Source of the DNA: JAHFJU01 sp964354865
GTDB lineage: Bacteria > Patescibacteriota > Gracilibacteria > UBA1369 > UM-FILTER-53-11
Direction: 5' to 3'
Assembly (NCBI GenBank): GCA_964354865.1
Contig: CAYHBN010000046.1
Coordinates: 1 to 13,029, forward strand
DNA length: 13,029 nt
Positions 6,562 through 12,089 of the stretch are shown one piece after another; position 1 is the stretch's first letter, and each line of letters starts with the position of its first letter. The notes beneath the pieces were generated by a model that ran no database searches, had not been told where the DNA came from, and was given only the letters and a program-made list of their open reading frames with translations. Made by a program: the position numbers and the translations under genes.

Positions 6562-6980
6562 TACAGGTCAATTTTACCGTATGTGGATGCTTTTTGTCGA
6601 TTTGCTTTTATCTCTCCATGGATTTTTTTTGCTTCGAGCACTTTTTGTTGTGCGCGTTTTGAGCGTTTTCGTTTTTGCTTAATAAGTTTGAAGATTTTTT
6701 GGTTGCGTTGTGACTCGGCTCCTTTGACTAGGTCTTCAATTTTTAAAATGAGGAGTTTGTATGCCGAGAGGCGATTTTTGCTTTGTTCACGGTATTTTTG
6801 GCAGCGCACTTCAAGCCCCGTTTGAGCGTGACGTAGTAGTACGGTAGATGCCGTTTTATTTACTTTTTGGCCGCCTTTGCCGCCGCCACGAATAAACTGC
6901 TCGGTAATGTCTTGAAGGTTTATGTTGAGCGCCTGCATTTTCGCGAGAAACGGTGGTGGGAGTGCGAAGGGTAAGTTCAT
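6561..6980 (-). CDS. Release-factor-like GGQ-domain protein (RF-1 domain peptidyl-tRNA hydrolase)
   Basis: Counting from the ATG at 6980 the protein has 139 residues. It contains the RF-1 domain catalytic loop GGGKGGQKVNKTAS with GGQ at 36-38, the motif that enters the ribosomal peptidyl-transferase centre and triggers peptidyl-tRNA hydrolysis. The codon-recognition domains of RF1/RF2 are absent, and a long basic tail (KQKRKRSKRAQQK and beyond) follows. This is the layout of rescue factors such as ArfB, whose basic tail lies in the mRNA channel of stalled ribosomes. It could instead belong to a related stand-alone RF-like family, so I give no symbol. A GTG at 6995 is possible, but the TATACT box at 6992-6987 ends six bases before 6980, which favours the latter. 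It lies between a TrmB-like regulator and a C39-like peptidase. Confidence 0.85.
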   Translation of the reverse strand: MNLPFALPPPFLAKMQALNINLQDITEQFIRGGGKGGQKVNKTASTVLLRHAQTGLEVRCQKYREQSKNRLSAYKLLILKIEDLVKGAESQRNQKIFKLIKQKRKRSKRAQQKVLEAKKIHGEIKANRQKASTYGKIDL

Positions 6981-6986
6981 GCAGTG

Positions 6987-6992
6987 AGTATA
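6987..6992 (-). promoter_or_regulatory. -10 element of the GGQ-domain gene
   Basis: TATACT on the minus strand, directly preceded by TG, ends six bases before the ATG at 6980. It lies four bases beyond the stop codon of the TrmB-like gene. The downstream genes may therefore be transcribed both from here, as a leaderless message, and by read-through. Confidence 0.5.
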
Positions 6993-6995
6993 CAC

Positions 6996-7751
6996 TTAAA
7001 TGCTATGTTTTTTTGCCGCCTCCCACGCGAGCTCGAATGATTGCTTAAAGACTGCGGCGATTTCGGCACTCTCGATAATAATGCCGAGCTTGTTTTTCCA
7101 GTCGGCGATCATGATTTTGTTGTCGAAAATGTTTACTTCGGGGCTAAAATCCATCACTGACTTTGGCACGATGATTGAGGTGCGCAGTTCTTTTTTGTCG
7201 AGTTTGTGGCGTTTTCGGTCTTTCGGGGTGTCGGGGAATATCGCGCGAATGGGGATTTTTTTTGCGGTTCGGCGCTTATAGTATTGCGGAAAATACGCGG
7301 GAACAGCCTCTTGATTTGCCTGATCGCTCGCATAGGCGCGGATTTCTTCGGTCGATGAAAGCGTCTCTTCGTAAACGCGAATCAATCCTTCGATTCCTTC
7401 GTAAAAATATATTTTGGGACGATTGGGGTCAGAGTGGTACCGTGCCGAAAGTTCAGGAATTATTTTTTGCGCCTCAGTGGCGAGACGTTTGTATCTCTCA
7501 CTTTCTTCGAGCAAATACCGTTCAAGTTTTTCGGGTGCAAGGGCTTCGTAGTACTGCACTCCGCCTTTTTTGTGCATGATCACGAGTCCTTTTTCTTTAA
7601 GAGTTTCGAGCACGTCGTAGGTAGTGGTGCGGTTTAGTTTTGCTCGCCGTGCGACCGTCGCCGCTGCACTGGGCGTGCCGAGTTCAAGACAGGCAATATA
7701 GAGGATTGATTCTTTTTCACTGAAGCCGAATTTGCGTAATAATTTGTCCAT
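6996..7751 (-). CDS. TrmB-family-like transcriptional regulator
   Basis: A 251-residue DNA-binding regulator. Residues 1-70 form a winged helix-turn-helix of the TrmB type, with FGFSEKESILYIACLELG at the start and the likely recognition helix NRTTTYDVLETL (40-51) followed by KEKGLV and a wing (KKGGVQYYEA). A long charged helix (about 73-102) probably makes the dimer coiled coil. The remainder starts with KIYFYEGIEGLIRVYEETL and resembles the phospholipase-D-like C-terminal domain found in TrmB relatives. TrmB was defined in archaea as a sugar-sensing regulator, and similar proteins are frequent in Patescibacteria. The ligand here is unknown. The gene is divergent from the small helical gene at 7906, and an inverted repeat in the shared region is a candidate target. 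No ribosome-binding site precedes the ATG. Confidence 0.85.
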   Translation of the reverse strand: MDKLLRKFGFSEKESILYIACLELGTPSAAATVARRAKLNRTTTYDVLETLKEKGLVIMHKKGGVQYYEALAPEKLERYLLEESERYKRLATEAQKIIPELSARYHSDPNRPKIYFYEGIEGLIRVYEETLSSTEEIRAYASDQANQEAVPAYFPQYYKRRTAKKIPIRAIFPDTPKDRKRHKLDKKELRTSIIVPKSVMDFSPEVNIFDNKIMIADWKNKLGIIIESAEIAAVFKQSFELAWEAAKKHSI

Positions 7752-7783
7752 AGAGTTGTTGTGGAAAAAGTTCGACAGTTTTT

Positions 7784-7792
7784 AGTGTAGCA
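7784..7792 (-). promoter_or_regulatory. Possible extended -10 promoter of the TrmB-like gene
   Basis: On the minus strand TGC precedes TACACT (7789-7784). This would place the transcript start about 25 bases before the ATG at 7751. No clear -35 is seen. The leader has no purine-rich ribosome-binding site. Confidence 0.35.
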
Positions 7793-7835
7793 TATATTAA
7801 CAGATTAAAATAGTCGATTTTAGTGTGGGATTGCG

Positions 7836-7853
7836 CCGTCAGTGTATTGACGG
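7836..7853. repeat. Inverted repeat overlapping a -35 box (candidate operator)
   Basis: Perfect six-base arms CCGTCA (7836-7841) and TGACGG (7848-7853) surround a six-base centre. The right arm overlaps TTGACG, the putative -35 of the rightward promoter. This is a typical place for a repressor site, and the divergent TrmB-like regulator is the obvious candidate binder (inference). Confidence 0.45.
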
Positions 7854-7875
7854 AATTGTGTTTCTGGTGTTAAAT
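7847..7875 (+). promoter_or_regulatory. Promoter of the small helical gene
   Basis: TTGACG (7847-7852), a 17-base spacer and TTAAAT (7870-7875), with TG directly before the -10. Transcription would begin near 7882, about 24 bases before the ATG at 7906. Confidence 0.45.
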
Positions 7876-7905
7876 GCGGTCTTAGTTTTTAATCACTCAA
7901 ACACT

Positions 7906-8205
7906 ATGTCTCACCCATTAATTGAAGATCGCATTCAGCAAGAGTTAGAAATTATGAATTTAAATCTGCTCGTAGACTCTGTGCTTGAAGAAGGAGTCGA
8001 GGCCGAGGTGCTCAGTCTCACCGCAGAGATAGCGCAAAAAATCGGAGAGGTAGAAGTTGGAATCACCAGTGGGCAAATACTTAAAGAGACATTCTGCAGC
8101 GATCATGTGCGAGCAGAGATGGATGTGCTGCTTGCAGACTTACATCGAAGGAGAGAAGTGTTTAACACTATAATGAAGAGAATTAGTGCGCGTTTCCCTG
8201 TATAA
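7906..8205 (+). CDS. Small helical protein, hypothetical
   Basis: I do not recognise this protein. From the ATG at 7906 it has 99 residues. It is acidic in the first two thirds (many Glu, with VLEEGVEAEV around 26-35) and basic at the end (LHRRREVFNTIMKRISARF). It appears almost wholly alpha-helical with heptad-like leucine and isoleucine spacing, has one cysteine and no membrane segment. The frame is open back to a GTG at 7825, but that start lies upstream of the putative promoter and would add a poorly supported extension, so I reject it. The stop codon TAA at 8203-8205 is embedded in a TATAAT box that may drive the next gene. It is divergent from the TrmB-like regulator and could be under its control (inference). 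Confidence 0.65.
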   Translation: MSHPLIEDRIQQELEIMNLNLLVDSVLEEGVEAEVLSLTAEIAQKIGEVEVGITSGQILKETFCSDHVRAEMDVLLADLHRRREVFNTIMKRISARFPV

Positions 8206-8206
8206 T
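8201..8206 (+). promoter_or_regulatory. -10 element of the cysteine-ladder gene, overlapping a stop codon
   Basis: A perfect TATAAT preceded by TG ends 14 bases before the ATG at 8221 and contains the TAA stop of the previous gene. No good -35 is visible. The implied leader is about eight bases, with no ribosome-binding site. Confidence 0.45.
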
Positions 8207-8220
8207 TAATCCGCTTTTCT

Positions 8221-9930
8221 ATGAACATCTGTCTTACCTGCCGCCAACAATTTGAAACAACCGCCCGCGAAACTGAATTTATACAGAAAATGTCACCGGT
8301 GATTGGTAATCAGCATTTCGAAATTCCGCAATCGCCATTCTGCCCCGATTGCCGTCGAATCACGCGCACTATTCACCGAAACGAGCAGTTTCTCTATAAA
8401 AACGTGTCGGCAAAAACCGGACAGCCACTCGTGTCTATTTATGCTCCTGACAACAATTGGCGCGCGCAATTCCCGATCTACAGCCACGAAGAGTGGTGGA
8501 GTGAGGATTGGGATGCGATGAGTTACGGCCGTGACTATGATTTTAGTCGTCCGTTTTTCGATCAATATTACGAGCTCTCGATGAGTGTGCCCCGTGTGGC
8601 ATTGATACAGTTTGCAAACGAAAATTGTCCGTTCACAACGGGTACCGGTTATTGCAAAAATTGTCACTTAATCAGTTGCTCCGAGAATTCTCAAGATTGC
8701 TGTTACGGCAAACTGATTCAAACATGTTCAAATGTGGTTGATGGTAGTTATGTGTATGATAGCGAGCTTTTGTATCAGTGTTTTAACGTGCGCAACTGCT
8801 ATAACTGCGCGTATCTGTACTACAGTCAAAATTGTACTGACTGTTTTTTCTCTGAAAATTTGGTTGGTTGTAAAAATTGTTTTCTCTCAACGAATCTGCG
8901 CAATAAAGAGTTTTATTTCATGAATAAGCCCATGAAGAAAGCGGAGTATGAACAGGAAATCAAAAAATATTTTGGATCGAAGAGTGCGTTAGATGAAGCG
9001 CTTCAAATCCTTTCAAAAATGAGGCAAGAACGCATTCATAAATATACTAATGTGGTGAATAGCGAAAATTCGTCGGGTGACTTTTTAATGAACTGCCAAA
9101 ACTGCGAAAATTGTTACGATGTAAACGATAGTCAGGATTGCTATAACCTGAATGTTGGCGTGAATGTGAAGGATTGTTATGAGTGCTCTAATATGTACCT
9201 TAAATCAGAGCTCTGTTACCAGGTTTTGGGTACGATAGAAGCCTATAATTGTCTTTTTTCATTGTTTATTTTTCACTGTCAAAACGTGCTGTATTCTCAA
9301 TTTTGTAACAACTCCTCGAACTTGTTTGGCTGCTTCGGTCTTTTGAAAAAACAGTACTGCATTTTTAACAAGCAATATACGAAAGAGGAGTATGAACGGT
9401 TGGTTCCGAAAATTATTGAATCGATGAAAGACGTTGCGCTACAAGGCTCGACTGGAATGATTCCGGACGGCATGGGCTCGTGGGGACTTATGTTCCCTGC
9501 GTGGATGTCGCCATTTGCTTACAATGAAAGCCTTGCGTATGAGTTTAAGCCGCTTACGCAAGAGCAATCTGCGCACCTAGGTTTTCAATGGCATGCGTCA
9601 AATCCTCGTGAAAATAAACCAGCGACAGTTACATTGGGTGATTCGTTGAGCGAAAATGCAGCGACGATTACTAAAGAACTTTTGTGTTGTGAACAGTGTG
9701 GTAAAAATTACAAAATTATTGAGCAGGAGTTGGCGGCGTTAAAGCGCATGAATATGCCGATTCCGCGAATGTGTCATGATTGTCGCCACTTTGAGCGCTT
9801 GAAATTGCGCAATTCTGAGCGATTGAATGATCGCGAGTGTGATAAATGTGGTACTTCGGTTCAAAGCACTTTTGCGCAACAAAATTCAGCTAAAATTTAC
9901 TGCGAGAAGTGTTATTTGGGGGAGTTTTGA
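8221..9930 (+). CDS. Cysteine-ladder, multi-zinc-ribbon protein of unknown function
   Basis: This 569-residue protein has about 39 cysteines. The N-terminus has two CxxC pairs (Cys4/Cys7 and Cys41/Cys44), probably one zinc site. The middle has two cysteine-rich blocks, about 136-225 and 292-382, made of short repeating units with spaced NC and DC pairs and aromatic residues, such as QNCTDCFFSENLVGCKNC. These recall the rungs of a beta-solenoid. Each block ends in a similar NK-x(4)-EYE motif (FMNKPMKKAEYE and IFNKQYTKEEYE) followed by a helix, showing an internal duplication. The C-terminus has four CxxC pairs (490/493, 518/521, 540/543, 561/564), probably two zinc ribbons. No signal peptide is seen, so it is likely cytoplasmic. 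Proteins like this recur in Parcubacteria, sometimes labelled caib/baif family, but nothing here resembles a CoA-transferase. The stop codon is UGA. Confidence 0.85.
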   Translation: MNICLTCRQQFETTARETEFIQKMSPVIGNQHFEIPQSPFCPDCRRITRTIHRNEQFLYKNVSAKTGQPLVSIYAPDNNWRAQFPIYSHEEWWSEDWDAMSYGRDYDFSRPFFDQYYELSMSVPRVALIQFANENCPFTTGTGYCKNCHLISCSENSQDCCYGKLIQTCSNVVDGSYVYDSELLYQCFNVRNCYNCAYLYYSQNCTDCFFSENLVGCKNCFLSTNLRNKEFYFMNKPMKKAEYEQEIKKYFGSKSALDEALQILSKMRQERIHKYTNVVNSENSSGDFLMNCQNCENCYDVNDSQDCYNLNVGVNVKDCYECSNMYLKSELCYQVLGTIEAYNCLFSLFIFHCQNVLYSQFCNNSSNLFGCFGLLKKQYCIFNKQYTKEEYERLVPKIIESMKDVALQGSTGMIPDGMGSWGLMFPAWMSPFAYNESLAYEFKPLTQEQSAHLGFQWHASNPRENKPATVTLGDSLSENAATITKELLCCEQCGKNYKIIEQELAALKRMNMPIPRMCHDCRHFERLKLRNSERLNDRECDKCGTSVQSTFAQQNSAKIYCEKCYLGEF

Positions 9931-10078
9931 TTTTCTCGTTTTAAGGTAGCATTTCACACTTTGTTTAATCGTGGTTCATAACTGTTTGCTATATATTTCA
10001 CGACACTGATTTTGGAGTGTGCGCAACTCTAATGATCAAAATAATTACACTTATTGAGTGTCTGTAAATGGCAAGGAA

Positions 10079-10108
10079 TTGACTATGAGTGAGTGCTCAT
10101 AGTACGCT
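10079..10108 (+). promoter_or_regulatory. Possible recA promoter overlapped by an inverted repeat
   Basis: TTGACT (10079-10084), an 18-base spacer and TACGCT (10103-10108); the -10 is weak. The transcript would start near 10115, leaving a leader of about 80 bases. The inverted repeat at 10082-10103 covers the -35 and the spacer. Confidence 0.35.
10082..10103. repeat. Perfect 8-bp inverted repeat upstream of recA (candidate SOS-type operator)
   Basis: ACTATGAG (10082-10089) and CTCATAGT (10096-10103) are exact reverse complements around six bases. The position over a putative promoter is typical of a repressor operator. The sequence matches neither the enterobacterial LexA box (CTGT-N8-ACAG) nor the Bacillus type (GAAC-N4-GTTC). 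Confidence 0.55.
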
Positions 10109-10152
10109 CTGGCCACAAACAAGTAAACGCGGTGAAATTATTACTTCTCCCG

Positions 10153-10183
10153 TCTAACGTATCTAAATCATCTAACTCTCTAA
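10153..10183 (+). repeat. Four TCTAA repeats at 8-9 base intervals in the recA leader
   Basis: TCTAA occurs at 10153, 10162, 10171 and 10179 within a pyrimidine-rich stretch running up to the recA ATG at 10196. No ribosome-binding site is present. The repeats could be a protein- or RNA-binding element in the leader, or a chance product of low complexity. Confidence 0.6.
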
Positions 10184-10195
10184 CCCCTCTCTCCC

Positions 10196-11275
10196 ATGGC
10201 AGCAGCATCAAATGAAAAAAAGAAGGCTCTCGACCTCGCGCTTGCGCAAATCGACAAAAATTTTGGTAAAGGAACAATTATGAAAATGGGCACTGCGCGA
10301 AAATTACCGATCGAAACAATTCCGAGTGGTTCTATCGCACTCGATCTCGCGTTGGGTGGCGGCGTGCCTCGCGGACGTATTACAGAAATTTATGGTCCTG
10401 AGTCTTCGGGCAAAACAACACTTACCCTTCACATTGTTGCTGAGGCACAAAAACTTGGCGGCCAGTGTGCGTTTATCGACGCAGAACATGCGCTTGATCC
10501 TGAATATGCACGACGCATTGGTGTCGATGTCGATAATTTGCTTATCAGCCAACCTGATAGCGGTGAACAAGCTCTCGAAATTACCGAGACACTCGTTCGC
10601 TCAAATGCGGTTGATGTTATTGTGATCGACTCTGTCGCCGCATTAACTCCTAAAGCTGAAATTGAAGGCGATATGGGTGATTCACACATGGGATTACAGG
10701 CACGTTTAATGAGCCAGGCACTTCGAAAATTGACTGCGGCAATTAGCAAATCACGAACTTCGGTTATTTTCATCAATCAGTTGCGTATGAAGATCGGCGT
10801 TATGTTTGGAAATCCTGAAACAACCACGGGCGGACAGGCGCTCAAGTTCTATTCTTCTGTTCGTATGGATATTCGTTCTTCGGGTAAAATTGAAGAGGGA
10901 ACAGGTCCTGAGAAAACAATCGTTGGTGTGCACTCACGCGTAAAGGTAGTGAAGAATAAAATTGCGCCACCATTCAAAACGGCAGAGTTCGACATTATGT
11001 ACAACAAAGGAATTTCATACGTCGGTGAATTGCTCGACCTTGGCGTGAAGTACGATCGTATTCACAAGAGCGGTGCATTCTACTCATATGGAGAAACCAA
11101 ACTCGGCCAAGGACGTGAAGGCGCAAAGGGCTTCTTGCTCGGCAACGAGAAGATTGCGAAAGCAATCGATAAAGAGGTTCGTACTGCCGCCTTCGCAGAA
11201 GTATCTGCGGTACCAGTTTCAGATGATGTAACAGCAGAAGAGATGGAAGAGGAGTTCGAAGAGGTTGAGGCGTAA
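10196..11275 (+). CDS. recA: RecA recombinase
   Basis: RecA coats single-stranded DNA, carries out homologous pairing and strand exchange with ATP, and where LexA exists promotes its self-cleavage. The 359-residue length is normal. Visible features are Walker A GPESSGKTT (67-75), the catalytic glutamate Glu97 in FIDAEHALDPEYA, Walker B VIVIDS (141-146) followed by the L1 region AEIEGDMGD, and INQLRMKIGVMFGNPETTTGG covering the L2 loop. The C-terminus is acidic (EEMEEEFEEVEA), as in other RecA proteins. The ATG at 10196 gives a normal N-terminus and is preceded by pyrimidines rather than a ribosome-binding site. A strong terminator follows and recX comes next. No intein or frameshift is present. 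Confidence 0.99.
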   Translation: MAAASNEKKKALDLALAQIDKNFGKGTIMKMGTARKLPIETIPSGSIALDLALGGGVPRGRITEIYGPESSGKTTLTLHIVAEAQKLGGQCAFIDAEHALDPEYARRIGVDVDNLLISQPDSGEQALEITETLVRSNAVDVIVIDSVAALTPKAEIEGDMGDSHMGLQARLMSQALRKLTAAISKSRTSVIFINQLRMKIGVMFGNPETTTGGQALKFYSSVRMDIRSSGKIEEGTGPEKTIVGVHSRVKVVKNKIAPPFKTAEFDIMYNKGISYVGELLDLGVKYDRIHKSGAFYSYGETKLGQGREGAKGFLLGNEKIAKAIDKEVRTAAFAEVSAVPVSDDVTAEEMEEEFEEVEA

Positions 11276-11287
11276 ATATTTGTATAG

Positions 11288-11319
11288 GGCCCTGATCACA
11301 TACTGGTCGGGGCCTTTTT
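11288..11319 (+). terminator. Intrinsic terminator between recA and recX
   Basis: GGCCCTGATCA (11288-11298) pairs with TGGTCGGGGCC (11304-11314) over 11 base pairs, counting two G-U pairs, around a five-base loop. Five T residues follow. The recX ATG lies only nine bases beyond, so recX should depend largely on read-through, as described for the recA-recX pair of Escherichia coli. Confidence 0.85.
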
Positions 11320-11327
11320 AAAAAACT

Positions 11328-11987
11328 ATGCGAAAAACACCTATCAAACTTGGTTCTCTCGATGTTTCTTCGGAGCCATTGAATATTGCAGTGAAAACTT
11401 CAAAACCTCTTTCGCAAACTCATATTGAGGGCTCAACCTTGTTTGCTGCGCCGCCCTACGATGCGAAAATGTACCGGCTTCTTTTAGATTATTGTATGCG
11501 GATTATGGGCCGAAAGTCGTATTCGGTACGCGAGCTGACGAATAAAATGAAGCAGAAAGTGAAGAGAATAGAGAAGTATGGGGCGAGTGGGTTTTTGAAG
11601 AGAGGTGATGTTTCATCGGTGACACTCGATGCCTCGGCCGAAATTGCCGCGGTGCTTGAAAAACTCCAAGGCTGGGGATACCTCTCCGACAAGAAAATAA
11701 TTGACTCAGTAATAGACGCGACGCTTAGTCATAAGCCCCAGGGACCCAATGCGTTTCTTGCGTCGATGATGAAAAAGGGGATTTCGAAAGACGAAGCGAA
11801 AACTGCATGGGCAGAGAAAAATATCGATGAACGCGCGCTTGCGGTCGAAGTTGCCAAGAAGTATGCCCAAAAGTACAGAAAACTAGAGCCGCAAGCCAAA
11901 AAACGCCGTCTTGCAGGTGTCTTGGCGCGTAAAGGTTTCCGTGGAGACACCATCTGGTCTGTTATTGCAGAGCAAAATCTGCTATAA
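11328..11987 (+). CDS. recX: RecX-family regulator of RecA
   Basis: RecX proteins bind and inhibit or remodel RecA filaments. This 219-residue protein is longer than usual. About 45 N-terminal residues have no visible family motif, and an insert of about 20 residues (80-103, with KYGASGFLKRGD) splits the first helical repeat from the second. Family features are visible. The first repeat is SYSVRELTNKMKQK (65-78), the second has VLEKLQGWGYLSDKK (109-123), then GPNAFLASMMKKGIS (139-153), and the last repeat ends in ARKGFRGDTIWSVI (200-213). The position directly after recA supports the call. The start lies nine bases beyond the recA terminator and has no ribosome-binding site. The TAA stop lies inside a TATAAT box for the next gene. 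Confidence 0.9.
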   Translation: MRKTPIKLGSLDVSSEPLNIAVKTSKPLSQTHIEGSTLFAAPPYDAKMYRLLLDYCMRIMGRKSYSVRELTNKMKQKVKRIEKYGASGFLKRGDVSSVTLDASAEIAAVLEKLQGWGYLSDKKIIDSVIDATLSHKPQGPNAFLASMMKKGISKDEAKTAWAEKNIDERALAVEVAKKYAQKYRKLEPQAKKRRLAGVLARKGFRGDTIWSVIAEQNLL

Positions 11988-11988
11988 T
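11980..11988 (+). promoter_or_regulatory. Extended -10 promoter at the end of recX
   Basis: TGC followed by a perfect TATAAT (11983-11988), the strongest -10 element in the window. It contains the recX stop codon. It would start transcription near 11995, giving a leader of about 65 bases to the ATG at 12060. Confidence 0.6.
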
Positions 11989-12016
11989 GACGTGATAATT
12001 AAATAAAAAAGCGAGC

Positions 12017-12046
12017 CGACCGGGCGGTCGATTTTAGAGCCTAAAA
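12017..12046 (+). repeat. Two adjacent hairpins in the leader of the right-edge gene
   Basis: CGACC (12017-12021) and GGTCG (12026-12030) form a hairpin with a GGGC loop. It is followed at once by TTTTAG (12032-12037) and CTAAAA (12041-12046) with a three-base loop. The first hairpin followed by ATTTT could act as a weak recX terminator, or the pair could be a leader regulatory structure; I cannot decide. Confidence 0.4.
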
Positions 12047-12059
12047 GTAACTCTACACG

Positions 12060-12089
12060 ATGCCCACGAGCGAGCGAAAATACATATAA
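12060..12089 (+). other. Nine-codon upstream frame (MPTSERKYI), possibly the true start of the next gene
   Basis: ATG at 12060 opens a frame that stops at TAA 12087-12089. The main gene frame overlaps it by one base register. The nine residues would join smoothly to the basic N-terminus of the next protein if one base were added, or if the ribosome slipped back one base on the AAAA at 12077-12080. Confidence 0.45.

Larger units (their letters stand above)
9931..10195. other. 265-bp non-coding control region upstream of recA
   Basis: No gene-sized reading frame is seen. The region holds five ACACT/AGTGT elements (9956, 10003, 10016, 10047, 10057), two of them paired as inverted repeats. It also has a perfect eight-base inverted repeat at 10082-10103, a possible promoter, and a pyrimidine-rich stretch with TCTAA repeats directly before recA. 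An 11-codon frame beginning ATG at 10032 (MIKIITLIECL) is too short to judge. No terminator is visible after the 9930 stop. Confidence 0.7.

Noticed and set aside
7175..7579. A 134-codon plus-strand frame antisense to the TrmB-like gene
   Set aside because: The minus-strand gene has a recognisable winged helix and conserved C-terminal domain; the antisense frame shows no family features.
7825..7905. GTG start at 7825 extending the small helical protein by 27 residues
   Set aside because: It lies upstream of the TTGACG/TTAAAT promoter and inside the inverted repeat region; the ATG at 7906 begins the charged helical part.
8293..8667. A 124-codon frame antisense to the cysteine-ladder gene
   Set aside because: The sense frame has clear zinc-binding motifs and a promoter; the antisense frame has neither.
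10429..10776. A 115-codon frame antisense to recA
   Set aside because: It is fully inside recA, has no recognisable motif, and mirrors the codon bias of the sense gene.
12017..12036. GC hairpin followed by ATTTT as a definite recX terminator
   Set aside because: The stem is only five base pairs and the T run is short and broken; a leader structure is equally possible, so it is listed only as a repeat.
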